Source: Anaerolineae bacterium (GTDB taxonomy: Bacteria; Chloroflexota; Anaerolineae; Anaerolineales; Anaerolineaceae). From it: a DNA stretch of 64,000 nucleotides. The position numbers and the translations under genes are program-made. Under the pieces are notes generated by a model that saw only the letters and a program-made list of their open reading frames with translations, was not told the DNA's origin and searched no databases. Within the stretch, counting starts at the first letter, position 1; each line of letters begins with the position of its first letter. Shown one piece after another: positions 15,951-24,845 of the stretch. Location of the stretch: the NCBI GenBank assembly GCA_013178185.1, contig JABLXC010000015.1:1-64000 (forward strand). The letters run 5' to 3'.

Positions 15951-15985
15951 GTGGAGGAAAGTGGTATAAAGTGGGAGAAAGTGGA
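15951..15985 (+). promoter_or_regulatory. MraZ operator: four GTGG boxes with 10-bp period
   Basis: GTGGA, GTGGT, GTGGG and GTGGA begin at 15951, 15961, 15971 and 15981, each followed by a five-base A-rich spacer. In the bacteria where it has been studied, MraZ binds short GTGG-type direct repeats of this spacing just upstream of its own gene and represses the dcw cluster. Here the boxes start right after the -10 element, so bound MraZ would block promoter clearance. Confidence 0.85.
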
Positions 15986-16032
15986 GCTCCGGAACCTTCC
16001 GGCGTTCCGCCTTAACAGGAGAAATAGAACTT

Positions 16033-16470
16033 ATGTTCTTGGGTCAGTATGAACACACCATAGATGAGAAGGGGCGCATGACCATTCCCGCGCGCTTTCG
16101 TGAAAGCATGGAGGATGGCGCATACATTACCCGCGGCTTCGATCAGAATCTGGTGGTTTGGACGGCCCCAGCCTTTGAACTGATCTACCAGCGCATTAGC
16201 CAGCTAAGCATCACTGACCCGCTTGCGCGCCAGCTCCGGCGTCTGATTTTCTCCCACGCTGACCGTGTTGAAGTTGATCGTGTTGGCCGCATCCTTATTC
16301 CTCAATTCCTGCGCGAAACTGTCCAGATCGGAAACAGCGTGATGGTCGTCGGTGCAGGAGAGACGTTCGAAATCTGGTCAGCCGAGCGCTGGGCAGAGCA
16401 GGAGGCGTTGTTAAAAGACACCGACACAAATGCTCGCCAGTTCGCTGCCCTTGACCTTCCAGTACATTAA
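16033..16470 (+). CDS. mraZ: Transcriptional regulator MraZ
   Basis: This 145-residue protein has two AbrB-like SpoVT domains. The first is FLGQYEHTIDEKGRMTIPARFRE (residues 2-24). The second is RVEVDRVGRILIPQFLRETVQIG in the C-terminal half. It is the first gene of the dcw cluster and autoregulates it through the GTGG repeats upstream. The start ATG is preceded by AGGAG at a rather long distance of 12 bases. Confidence 0.97.
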   Translation: MFLGQYEHTIDEKGRMTIPARFRESMEDGAYITRGFDQNLVVWTAPAFELIYQRISQLSITDPLARQLRRLIFSHADRVEVDRVGRILIPQFLRETVQIGNSVMVVGAGETFEIWSAERWAEQEALLKDTDTNARQFAALDLPVH

Positions 16471-16472
16471 CT

Positions 16473-17423
16473 ATGGCCGTCCAAATCGATGGTGAGCAAT
16501 ATCCACACCAACCTGTTCTTTACCATGAAATTATACTCGCGTTGAACCCGAAGAGTCCTGGGCGTTATGTGGACGCCACGGTCGGGACGGGCGGCCATGC
16601 CTGGGGGATCCTGAAAACTAGCGAGCCGGAAGGCTTGTTACTGGGCTTAGATGTAGATCCCCAAGCGCTGGCTTTAGCAAGCCAGCGTCTTGCTGTTTTT
16701 GAAGGGCGCGCCGTCTTGAGGCAGGCTTCTTATGCGGCTTTGCAGATCGAGCTCCAGAAGATTGGATGGGAGAGCGTTTCTGGTATCGTTCTGGATTTGG
16801 GAGTTTCATCCCTCCAGCTCAACACGCCGGAGCGTGGGTTCTCCTTTCAGAGTGATGGGCCGCTGGACATGCGATTTGACCCCACTACAGGGACTTCTGC
16901 TGCTGACCTGGTCAATCACCTGGCAGAAAACCAGCTCGCCGATCTGCTTTGGCGGTATGGGGAGGAGCGGCTTTCCCGGAAGATTGCCAGAGCGATTTGC
17001 GCCGCCCGACCTATTCACAGCACACAGGAACTGGCGCAGATTATCTTGATGGTCAATCGGGGCGGAGGTAGCCGGATACATCCAGCTACCCGAACTTTCC
17101 AGGCGCTCAGGATAGCCGTCAACCAGGAACTGCAGGCGATTGAGATGGTCCTGCCACAGGCAGTTGCAGTCTTGCAGCCAGGCGGGCGATTGGCCGTAAT
17201 CGCATTCCATTCGCTGGAGGATCGGATTGTAAAACAATTCTTCCGGCAGGAAAGCAAGGATTGCATTTGCCCAACGGACCAACCAGCCTGCACCTGTGGA
17301 CATCGGGCAAGCTTGCGCGAGATAACCCGCCGCCCGATCGTGCCGAACGAGGCGGAAATTCAACAAAATTCACGTGCTCGCAGCGCTCGGCTCCGCGTTG
17401 CTGAGAAGCTTCAACTGGCATGA
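16473..17423 (+). CDS. rsmH: 16S rRNA (cytosine-1402-N4)-methyltransferase
   Basis: This 316-residue enzyme methylates N4 of C1402 in 16S rRNA. It opens with HQPVLYHEIILALNP, has the SAM-binding motif VDATVGTGGHAWGIL near residue 34, the conserved LDLGVSSLQLNTPERGFSF segment, and the C-terminal AFHSLEDRIVKQFF and cysteine-containing CICPTDQPACTCGH. It starts two bases after the mraZ stop with only a weak ribosome-binding site, so it is probably coupled to mraZ. Confidence 0.97.
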   Translation: MAVQIDGEQYPHQPVLYHEIILALNPKSPGRYVDATVGTGGHAWGILKTSEPEGLLLGLDVDPQALALASQRLAVFEGRAVLRQASYAALQIELQKIGWESVSGIVLDLGVSSLQLNTPERGFSFQSDGPLDMRFDPTTGTSAADLVNHLAENQLADLLWRYGEERLSRKIARAICAARPIHSTQELAQIILMVNRGGGSRIHPATRTFQALRIAVNQELQAIEMVLPQAVAVLQPGGRLAVIAFHSLEDRIVKQFFRQESKDCICPTDQPACTCGHRASLREITRRPIVPNEAEIQQNSRARSARLRVAEKLQLA

Positions 17424-17487
17424 ACGTTGCATGGAAGATAAAAAATGTCAAATGCGACTGAGGCAAATAAGGTAACAGGAAACAACA

Positions 17488-17955
17488 ATGAACCAGCGTC
17501 TGATGCAAGCATACCGGCAAGCGCCCTGGCGTACCCAGATCCAGCGAATCGCAGTTTTGTTGCTGGTTCTGATTGCCATTGGGATCATTGCCGGCCTGTA
17601 CCTGAGCGTTTCAGCTCAGGCGGCGACTGCGGCGATCCAGATCCGGCAGTTCGAAGCCACTCGCGATGCGCTCAAAGAAACCAATTCCAACCTCGAAGCG
17701 GAATTGGCTTTAATTACCACCTCCGAAAACATGGCAAAACGAGCCCAAGAAATGGGGTATCAACCCCTGGATCCTCAGACTGTGCAATACCTGGTAATCC
17801 CAGAATACCCCGGCCGGCAACCGGCGATGATTGCGCCACCGCCGAGCGTACCGCATCCGGTAAAGCCGCTTATTCGAGCCAGTTACACTCAGTCCCTGTG
17901 GGATTGGGTGTTAGAGAATATGGCCAGGGTAGGAGGCAGCCGTGACGAGAGTTGA
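17488..17955 (+). CDS. ftsL: FtsL-like cell-division protein
   Basis: This is a 155-residue bitopic membrane protein. A short basic N-terminus precedes one transmembrane helix at about residues 22-42 (IAVLLLVLIAIGIIAGLYLSV), then a coiled coil (AIQIRQFEATRDALKETNSNLEAELALI) and a proline-rich tail. Size, topology and position between rsmH and the PBP gene identify it as FtsL, whose sequence is poorly conserved in all bacteria. It would form the FtsQLB divisome complex with the FtsB-like product near 35.2 kb and FtsQ. The end overlaps the next gene by 14 bases. Confidence 0.82.
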   Translation: MNQRLMQAYRQAPWRTQIQRIAVLLLVLIAIGIIAGLYLSVSAQAATAAIQIRQFEATRDALKETNSNLEAELALITTSENMAKRAQEMGYQPLDPQTVQYLVIPEYPGRQPAMIAPPPSVPHPVKPLIRASYTQSLWDWVLENMARVGGSRDES

Positions 17956-19807
17956 GATGAACGATTCCCCGATTTTAAGCCGGATCAATATTTTCCTTTC
18001 ACTCTTCACGGTGATTGGAACGTTGATTGTTTTTCAGATGGGGCGCGTTCAGGTGATGGAGAGTGGTCAGAAATTGGTGCAGGAATTTAGCGAGCAGTAT
18101 GAAAACAGTAAAGTGATTATTTACCCTGAGCGCGGTAAAATTTATGACCGGTACGGGCATTTATTGGCTGGTAATAGACCGATGTATGCGCTTAATGTTA
18201 ACCCTGTTGCAGTCGCCAATCCAGAGACGATTGCACGAACCTTAGCGGATGTGGCTGGTTTCGATTACCAGGAGGTGCTAGCTGCTGCCAGTACCCCCAG
18301 TGATGAGGTGAATGGACCTTTTTATATCCCTTTCAGCCAACGTGTGGGTCCTGAAGTCATTGCGAGGATAGAGGAAATCGAAAAAGAATTTTCTAGCCAG
18401 TCTTCTACCAGATTTTTTGGAAAGAAGGAAAAACCCCCCAGCCTGGCTGGCCTGGAATGGAAAGTGGAGTGGGTCAGGGTTTATCCTGAGAATGACACGG
18501 CTGGCAACATTCTGGGGTTTGTGCCTTATCTGAATTCCGATATGGAAGGAAAGGTTCAGCCTAATATCCGCGTCGAAGGGTTCTTCAATATGAACCCCGC
18601 TATGGTGCCGTCCATTGGGGTTGAGGGTTTTTATAACCGTGAACTGAGCGGGATTCCACGTGAGTTCGTGGTGCCGTATGATCCCAATAAGCTTAAAGAG
18701 TTGCCCAATGTATCGCGAGGCAGCGATATCATTTTGACCATCGACCGCGAAATTCAACGGGAGATGGAATCCATCATTGACCGGGCAGTGGAGAAAAACG
18801 GTGCGGTTTCTGGGACGATCATCGTGCTTGACCCCAAGACGGGGGAGATTCTTGCGATGGCTGTCTCGCCTCGTTTGGATCCTAACCAATACTGGAAGTT
18901 GAATGAAGTGCTTCCCCCTCCAACCAAGTACAATCAGGCTGTCAGCCAACCCTATGAACCCGGTTCGGTGTTCAAGGTTCTAACCATGGCCATCGGACTC
19001 GACTCGGGCGCGGTCCGTCCAGAGACCGAATTCATCGATACGGGCATCATCGAAGTTGGTGGCATCCCAATTCGAAACTGGGATCGCGGCGCCTGGGGTT
19101 TGCAAAACATGGAGGGATGTATGAAATACTCTCTCAATGTCTGCCTGGCCTGGGTGGCAAAGCAAATTGGTTCGGAGCGGTTTTATCCCTACCTTAAATC
19201 ATTTGGAATTGGAAGGCGGACGCGGGTTGACCTGGCCGGAGAAGAATTCAGCAAGCTGAGCATCCCAGGTATTGATGTAACCGAGGCTAATTTGGGGACG
19301 AACGCTTTTGGCCAGGGTGTGGCCGTTACCCCGCTCCAACTGGCTTCTGCAATTTCTGCTATCGCCAACGACGGTAAGATGATGGCGCCGCACATCGCAA
19401 AGGCGATCGTCAGCAATGGCCGCCAGCGCTATATCGAACCGGTTGTGGTCAGTTCACCGATTTCGGCTGAGACGGCACATACCCTGACCCAGATGCTGGC
19501 AAATTCGATTGAGGAAGAGACAAAAACTGCCAAAGTGGATGGGTATCGAATAGCGGGCAAAACAGGTACGGCGGAAATCTTCATCCCAGAAACCGGTGGT
19601 TATACCAGCAGCCTGACAAACGCATCTTTTGTGGGCTGGGGGCCGGTGGATGATCCACGCTTTTTGATTTACGTATGGCTCGAAAAACCAACCTCGTCTC
19701 CCTGGGGGTCAGTGGTTGCCGCCCCAATTTTCAGTGAAGCAGCCACCCGATTAGTCGAGTTAATAAACTTGCCACCGGACGAGATCCGGTTGCAGCTTTA
19801 TCAATAG
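17942..19807 (+). CDS. ftsI: Penicillin-binding protein 2 / FtsI, septal transpeptidase
   Basis: This 621-residue class B PBP cross-links peptidoglycan at the septum. A single transmembrane helix at about residues 13-33 leads to a PBP dimerisation domain (ERGKIYDRYGHLLAGNRPMYALNV) and a C-terminal transpeptidase domain with the active-site motifs S342-V-F-K345, S397-L-N and K540-T-G. No PASTA domain is visible at the C-terminus. GTG at 17942 starts within the ftsL end; ATG at 17957 is an alternative. Confidence 0.93.
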   Translation: MTRVEMNDSPILSRINIFLSLFTVIGTLIVFQMGRVQVMESGQKLVQEFSEQYENSKVIIYPERGKIYDRYGHLLAGNRPMYALNVNPVAVANPETIARTLADVAGFDYQEVLAAASTPSDEVNGPFYIPFSQRVGPEVIARIEEIEKEFSSQSSTRFFGKKEKPPSLAGLEWKVEWVRVYPENDTAGNILGFVPYLNSDMEGKVQPNIRVEGFFNMNPAMVPSIGVEGFYNRELSGIPREFVVPYDPNKLKELPNVSRGSDIILTIDREIQREMESIIDRAVEKNGAVSGTIIVLDPKTGEILAMAVSPRLDPNQYWKLNEVLPPPTKYNQAVSQPYEPGSVFKVLTMAIGLDSGAVRPETEFIDTGIIEVGGIPIRNWDRGAWGLQNMEGCMKYSLNVCLAWVAKQIGSERFYPYLKSFGIGRRTRVDLAGEEFSKLSIPGIDVTEANLGTNAFGQGVAVTPLQLASAISAIANDGKMMAPHIAKAIVSNGRQRYIEPVVVSSPISAETAHTLTQMLANSIEEETKTAKVDGYRIAGKTGTAEIFIPETGGYTSSLTNASFVGWGPVDDPRFLIYVWLEKPTSSPWGSVVAAPIFSEAATRLVELINLPPDEIRLQLYQ

Positions 19808-19822
19808 TGATAGGATGACACG

Positions 19823-21241
19823 GTGCTAGAGATCGCGGATGTTTTGGAAGCTCTGACAGGTTATTGCCCTGAACACGCCTCACTGGTAATCAGCGAGGCG
19901 GCGATTGATTCTAGGAAAATAATCCCTGCCGCCATGTTTGTAGCGCTGCCGGGGGAACGACTCGACGGGCACGACTTTGTTTCGCAGGCCTTTGAGCGTG
20001 GCGCGCATCTGGCCTTGGTGCAGCGAGACCTTTCAACTCAATTCGCGACTCTTGACTTAAGACAGGATACTCTACCAGCCGACGCCACCATACCCCAGCC
20101 GCCTTTTTGTTTGCTCGTGAAGGATACCGTCGCGGCGCTTCAAAAAATTGCTGGTTTTTGGAGGAGGCGGTTAGATATTCGTGTAGTGGGGGTTACAGGC
20201 AGCGTCGGCAAATCAACTACCAAAGAACTGGTGGCTGAGGTATTGTCCCAACGCTACCGGACGCTTAAAAATGCCGGCAACCTGAATAATGAAATCGGAT
20301 TGCCGCTCACCTTGCTGCGGCTCGGGCCGGGTCATCAACGGGCGGTTTTAGAAATGGGTTTCTACGTCCCTGGAGAAATCACCCTGCTCTGCAACCTGGC
20401 GCGCCCCCAAATTGGCGTGATTACCAACGTGGGGATGGTACATGCCGAACGGGCTGGTTCGCAAGAGGTAATCGCACGTGGGAAAGCTGAATTGGTGGAA
20501 GCGCTCCCCGAAGACGGCTGGGCTATCCTGAACTATGACGACCCGTGGGTGCGTCCGATGGCAGAAAAAACCAAGGCCAGGGTGTTGTATTACGGCCTGG
20601 ATCCTGCAGCTGACCTGTGGGCTGACCAGATCCAAGGTCTAGGTCTTGAGGGGATTCGTTTGCGCCTGCACTATCAAAACGAAGTTTTACATTTACGTGT
20701 GCCACTTATCGGGCGTCATTCGGTACATACGGTGCTGCGCGCGGCTGCTGTTGGTTTGGTAGAAGGTCTGAACTGGCACCAAATTATCAATGGGTTGAAG
20801 CATGGACATAACCAGTTGCGCATGGTGGCTGTCACCACCCAGAGCGGAGCATTGATTTTGGATGACACGTATAACGCCTCGCCCGAATCGACGCTGGCGG
20901 CGCTCAACCTTCTGGCGGAAATGCAAGGTCGTAAAGTGGCAGTTTTGGGCGATATGCTTGAACTTGGGCAATACGAACGACAGGGGCATGAAATGGTGGG
21001 GATGCGAGCAGCAGAAATCGTCAGTGAACTGGTGACAGTTGGGACGCTTGGTCATTTGATCGCATCTGCGGCGCGAAAAGCCGGGTTGCCTGCCTCGGCA
21101 ATCACCAGTTACGATACCGTCTCGGAGGCAATTACCAATTTGCAAAACCGTGAATTTGGCAAGAAAGACGTGCTTCTTATTAAGGGTTCTCATGGATTGC
21201 ACATGGAAAGAATAGTCGCCGCGTTGGAGGAAGAATCATGA
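19823..21241 (+). CDS. murF: UDP-N-acetylmuramoyl-tripeptide--D-alanyl-D-alanine ligase
   Basis: This 472-residue Mur ligase adds D-Ala-D-Ala to the UDP-MurNAc-tripeptide with ATP. Three domains are visible: an N-terminal UDP-binding region with AAIDSRKIIPAAMFVALPG, a central ATPase with P-loop GVTGSVGKSTTKE near residue 125 and NLNNEIGLPLTLL, and a C-terminal domain with DDTYNASPEST and VLGDMLELG. Start is GTG at 19823. A murE gene would normally precede it but is absent here. Confidence 0.95.
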   Translation: MLEIADVLEALTGYCPEHASLVISEAAIDSRKIIPAAMFVALPGERLDGHDFVSQAFERGAHLALVQRDLSTQFATLDLRQDTLPADATIPQPPFCLLVKDTVAALQKIAGFWRRRLDIRVVGVTGSVGKSTTKELVAEVLSQRYRTLKNAGNLNNEIGLPLTLLRLGPGHQRAVLEMGFYVPGEITLLCNLARPQIGVITNVGMVHAERAGSQEVIARGKAELVEALPEDGWAILNYDDPWVRPMAEKTKARVLYYGLDPAADLWADQIQGLGLEGIRLRLHYQNEVLHLRVPLIGRHSVHTVLRAAAVGLVEGLNWHQIINGLKHGHNQLRMVAVTTQSGALILDDTYNASPESTLAALNLLAEMQGRKVAVLGDMLELGQYERQGHEMVGMRAAEIVSELVTVGTLGHLIASAARKAGLPASAITSYDTVSEAITNLQNREFGKKDVLLIKGSHGLHMERIVAALEEES

Positions 21242-22230
21242 AAGAGGCTTCTCTGGCGCTGGCGCTTAGCACGCTGAGCTTTATGATGGCCGTCATCTGG
21301 GGAGGGCCGCTTGTCCGATTGTTGCGTTACCTGAAGATTGGAAAACTGATCCGTATTGAGGGCCCGGACCGACACTTGCCTAAGATGGGGACCCCCACTA
21401 TGGGCGGCGTGATGGTAATTTTGCCGGTAACGCTGGTCACTGTCCTTTTGAATGCAGCATCCTTCATGGGAGTGGATGTGCTGGGACGCTCCGTTCTGGT
21501 GCCTCTGATTGTCATGCTGATCTATGGTTTACTGGGGATGATTGATGACTGGGAAGGCATTCGCGGTCCGCGACGCGGTCTCGGCATGCGCGCCCGCACA
21601 AAGTTCATCATCCAATCCATCTTTGCTTTTGGCGTCGCCATCGTGCTGAAGTATATCCTCCAGGTTCCCGAAATGTTCTGGCCCTCTGTAGATGAACCGT
21701 TCTCATTGGGAATCTGGTATATCCCGCTGGCAGCTTTTATTATCGTAAGTTCCTCGAATGCCGTTAATTTCACGGATGGCCTGGATGGGCTGGCCGGGTT
21801 GATTTCAGCCACAGCGTTTGCAGCATATGGTGGTATTGCGATCATGCAAGGGCAGACCTTCCTGGCCCGTTTTTGCTTTACGCTGGTGGGTGCAATTTTC
21901 GGTTTTTTATGGTTCAACGTCCATCCCGCGGAACTGTTTATGGGAGATACTGGGGCGCTTTCGCTGGGGGCTACGCTGGCGGTGATTGCCTTGATGACTG
22001 GGCAGTGGCTTTTACTGCCTATTGTGATTATCGTCCCGGTGAGCGAAGTACTCAGCGTTATCCTGCAGATCGTTTATTTCAGAATTACCAAGGGAAAGCG
22101 ACTTCTGAAGATGGCGCCATTGCATCACCATTTTGAGCTGGTGGGTTGGAGCGAGACCCAGGTGGTACAGCGTTTCTGGCTGGTTAGCCTTTTGTTTGCG
22201 ATGCTTGGCATCGCGCTGGCGTTGGTGTAA
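21238..22230 (+). CDS. mraY: Phospho-N-acetylmuramoyl-pentapeptide-transferase
   Basis: This 330-residue integral membrane enzyme transfers phospho-MurNAc-pentapeptide to undecaprenyl phosphate, forming lipid I. About ten transmembrane helices are present. The catalytic loops are seen as GTPTMGG, MIDDW, NFTDGLDGLAG, FMGDTGALSLG and the cytoplasmic MAPLHHHFEL. It overlaps murF by ATGA. Confidence 0.97.
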   Translation: MKEASLALALSTLSFMMAVIWGGPLVRLLRYLKIGKLIRIEGPDRHLPKMGTPTMGGVMVILPVTLVTVLLNAASFMGVDVLGRSVLVPLIVMLIYGLLGMIDDWEGIRGPRRGLGMRARTKFIIQSIFAFGVAIVLKYILQVPEMFWPSVDEPFSLGIWYIPLAAFIIVSSSNAVNFTDGLDGLAGLISATAFAAYGGIAIMQGQTFLARFCFTLVGAIFGFLWFNVHPAELFMGDTGALSLGATLAVIALMTGQWLLLPIVIIVPVSEVLSVILQIVYFRITKGKRLLKMAPLHHHFELVGWSETQVVQRFWLVSLLFAMLGIALALV

Positions 22231-22233
22231 AAA

Positions 22234-23616
22234 ATGAGGACATGGGATGGCTTGCGCATTTTGATCCTGGGAGCGGCCCGGCAAGGGCTGGCTTTGGCGC
22301 GCTTTGCTGCCTCGCGCGGCGCTGAGGTGACGCTCAATGACCAGCGCCCAGCAGATCAGATGCAAGCCGCGATCGAGTCGCTTGACGGGCTGCCGGTACG
22401 CTGGGCGCTTGGCGGCCACTCCCTTGATCTCCTGAAAGATGCCGATCTGATTTGCCTTTCGGGCGGCATTCCCCTTAATTTGCCCATCGTCCAGGAAGCT
22501 GCCCGCCGCGGCATCCCGTTAACCAACGACACCCAGATATTTTTGGAACTCGTTGAGGCGACTGTTATTGGTATAACCGGTTCTGCAGGTAAAACAACCA
22601 CGACTACGCTCGTTGGCCGCATGGCGCAGGCGGGTTTCCCGCCCCCGGGCAAGGCCTGGGTGGGTGGAAATATTGGGCAACCATTGATTGAATACGTTGA
22701 TCAAATCAAGAAGGATGACCTGGTGGTGTTGGAGCTGTCAAGCTTCCAATTGGAGCAAATGAGCCTGTCTCCGCACGTGGCGGCGATATTGAATATCACG
22801 CCAAATCACCTAGACCGCCATGGGACGCTGGTCGCCTATACAGCCGCCAAAGCCCGCATTCTGGATTTTCAACACGCTGGTGACATTGCGATTTTAGGTC
22901 ATGATGATCCCGGCGCCTGGAGACTGGCGCACAGGGTTAAAGGTAGCCTGCTGGCTTTTGGGTTGTCTCCTCTTCCTCCCAATCTGAGAGGGACGTATAC
23001 ACAGCAGGGTTTTCTGTATCTGCGCGATGGTTCGGGCGATCACAAAATCGCGGCGCGGCAGGATGTCCAATTGCGTGGCGATCATAATTTGTTGAATGTG
23101 CTGGCCGCATGCAGTATTGCCTATGCGGCTGGGCTATCGCTCGAAGCCATGCAGGCCGGTATTTATGGTTTTTCGGGCGTGGCGCACCGGTTGGAGTTTG
23201 TCGGCTCGGTGCGCGGAGCGGCCTGGTACAACGATTCCATCGCGACAGCTCCCGAACGGACGCTGGCAGCCGTTCGCTCTTTTGCCGAACCGCTGGTTCT
23301 ACTGCTTGGCGGGCGCGACAAGAACCTGCCCTGGGAGGCACTTGCAGAGGCTGTCCGGGAGCGGGTGGATCATGTTATCGTTTTTGGCGAGGCGGCGGAA
23401 AAAATTGCCAAAGCTCTGGGCACGCAAATTCCGGGAAAACGTCCTTACACATTGGATTATTGCAGCGGCCTGAAAGAAGCTGTAATGGCTGCCGCACGAG
23501 TGGCCGAACCGGGAGATGTGGTTTTGCTTTCTCCGGGAGGCACAAGTTATGATGAATTCAAGGATTTTGAAGAACGCGGGGAGTGTTTTCGAGAATGGGT
23601 GAAGCAGCTTATCTAA
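22234..23616 (+). CDS. murD: UDP-N-acetylmuramoylalanine--D-glutamate ligase
   Basis: This 460-residue Mur ligase adds D-glutamate to UDP-MurNAc-L-Ala. The N-terminal Rossmann-like domain begins ILILGAARQGLALARF. The P-loop is GITGSAGKTTTT near residue 112. LELSSFQLEQ and NITPNHLDRHG follow, and the C-terminal domain has YNDSIATAP and LLLGGRDKNLPW. It starts three bases after mraY ends, and its end overlaps ftsW. Confidence 0.97.
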   Translation: MRTWDGLRILILGAARQGLALARFAASRGAEVTLNDQRPADQMQAAIESLDGLPVRWALGGHSLDLLKDADLICLSGGIPLNLPIVQEAARRGIPLTNDTQIFLELVEATVIGITGSAGKTTTTTLVGRMAQAGFPPPGKAWVGGNIGQPLIEYVDQIKKDDLVVLELSSFQLEQMSLSPHVAAILNITPNHLDRHGTLVAYTAAKARILDFQHAGDIAILGHDDPGAWRLAHRVKGSLLAFGLSPLPPNLRGTYTQQGFLYLRDGSGDHKIAARQDVQLRGDHNLLNVLAACSIAYAAGLSLEAMQAGIYGFSGVAHRLEFVGSVRGAAWYNDSIATAPERTLAAVRSFAEPLVLLLGGRDKNLPWEALAEAVRERVDHVIVFGEAAEKIAKALGTQIPGKRPYTLDYCSGLKEAVMAAARVAEPGDVVLLSPGGTSYDEFKDFEERGECFREWVKQLI

Positions 23617-24845
23617 ATAACCCTCCTGCTGCGCGGCAGGCGCAAAAGCCTCGTCCGGCTCGCCTTTGGCTGGATGTCCCTCTCGTCATTGCGATTGCGG
23701 CACTGGTGATCTTTGGCTTGCTGATGGTTTATTCTGCCAGTTGGAATTTTGCCATTCGCGCTTTTGACAGTGCCAGCTATATCGTCGTCAACCAGATTCG
23801 GTGGGTGCTGGTGGGTATTGCAGCAGCGGCTATCCTCAGTCGCTTGAATTATCACCGTCTTACGAATCTTGCCCTCCCGATTATGGGACTGACGCTCATT
23901 CTCCTCATCCTGGTGTTCTTGATTGGCGATAGCGGATTCAGCACGAACCGGGCGTTATTCAAGGGTTCAGTCCAGCCTTCCGAACTGGCTAAGCTGGCTT
24001 TGATCATTTATCTGTCCGTCTGGCTCAATACCAAGCGCGAATTATTGAACTCCCTGTCCCTTGGTTTGTTCCCGCTGATGACGATCATCGGATTTCTGGT
24101 GGCGTTGATCATGCTCCAGCCGGATTTCTCCGCGGCGCTGACCGTCTTTTTGATCGGCATCATGCTCTTTGTCCTGGCCGGCGGCGAAATTCGCCATATC
24201 GTCATGCTTTTTATCTTCACCGCTGTCATTGGCGCGTTTCTCTACCTGATTAGTTCGAAAGTTCAAACCCGTATTCAAGATTACATATTTGGGCTTCTCA
24301 ACCCTCAAGAAGCTTCTTATCACATCCAGCGCTGCACCGAAGCGATCATCCGGGGAGGGTTCTTTGGGGTTGGGATCGGAAAAGGCACGACCAAATTCAC
24401 CAACTTACCTGTTCCCTGGACAGACAGCATCTTTGCCATCATTGCGGAGGAGACCGGCTTGTTGGGAGGTATGCTAGTCGTTGGGTTGTATCTGACGTTG
24501 CTCTGGCGCGGGCTGGCGATTGCCCGTCGCGCTCCGGATGAATTAGGCCAGCTTCTGGCCAGTGGTATCACGCTCTGGATTGTTACTGAAGCGCTGATCA
24601 ACGTAGGGGTGATCGTTAACCTGGTACCTTTTGCTGGGAACGCTTTGCCTCTCATCAGTGCCGGTGGCTCTAACATGGTGACTACCCTGGCGGCCATTGG
24701 AATTTTAATGAATATCTCTCGTTCTACTTCGGTGGGCGACGAGAAAAAAGAAGAAAGGAGACCTTTTAGTGCGATTGTTGATTTGCGCAGGAGGGACCGG
24801 GGGAGGCGTGTATCCCGCCCTGTCCGTCCTGCAGGCACTCGGTAG
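23595..24845 (+). CDS. ftsW: FtsW, septal peptidoglycan glycosyltransferase (SEDS)
   Basis: This is a SEDS-family membrane protein of about 416 residues that polymerises lipid II at the septum with FtsI. Ten hydrophobic helices are present. Family landmarks are LMVYSAS, QPDFSAALTVFLIG, QRCTEAIIRGGFFGVGIGKG, EETGLLGG and PLISAGGSNM. The open frame also has a GTG at 23583. The ATG at 23595 has GGGGAG at better spacing. The last 25 residues are arginine-rich and lie in a 77-base overlap with murG. Confidence 0.94.
   Translation: MGEAAYLNNPPAARQAQKPRPARLWLDVPLVIAIAALVIFGLLMVYSASWNFAIRAFDSASYIVVNQIRWVLVGIAAAAILSRLNYHRLTNLALPIMGLTLILLILVFLIGDSGFSTNRALFKGSVQPSELAKLALIIYLSVWLNTKRELLNSLSLGLFPLMTIIGFLVALIMLQPDFSAALTVFLIGIMLFVLAGGEIRHIVMLFIFTAVIGAFLYLISSKVQTRIQDYIFGLLNPQEASYHIQRCTEAIIRGGFFGVGIGKGTTKFTNLPVPWTDSIFAIIAEETGLLGGMLVVGLYLTLLWRGLAIARRAPDELGQLLASGITLWIVTEALINVGVIVNLVPFAGNALPLISAGGSNMVTTLAAIGILMNISRSTSVGDEKKEERRPFSAIVDLRRRDRGRRVSRPVRPAGTR

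Noticed and set aside
17445-17945. Alternative frame overlapping ftsL
   Set aside because: The 17488 frame has the transmembrane helix and coiled coil expected of FtsL; the other frame is of random composition.
19823-21241. MurE-MurF fusion to explain the missing murE
   Set aside because: The protein has a single Mur-ligase length of 472 residues and only one P-loop.
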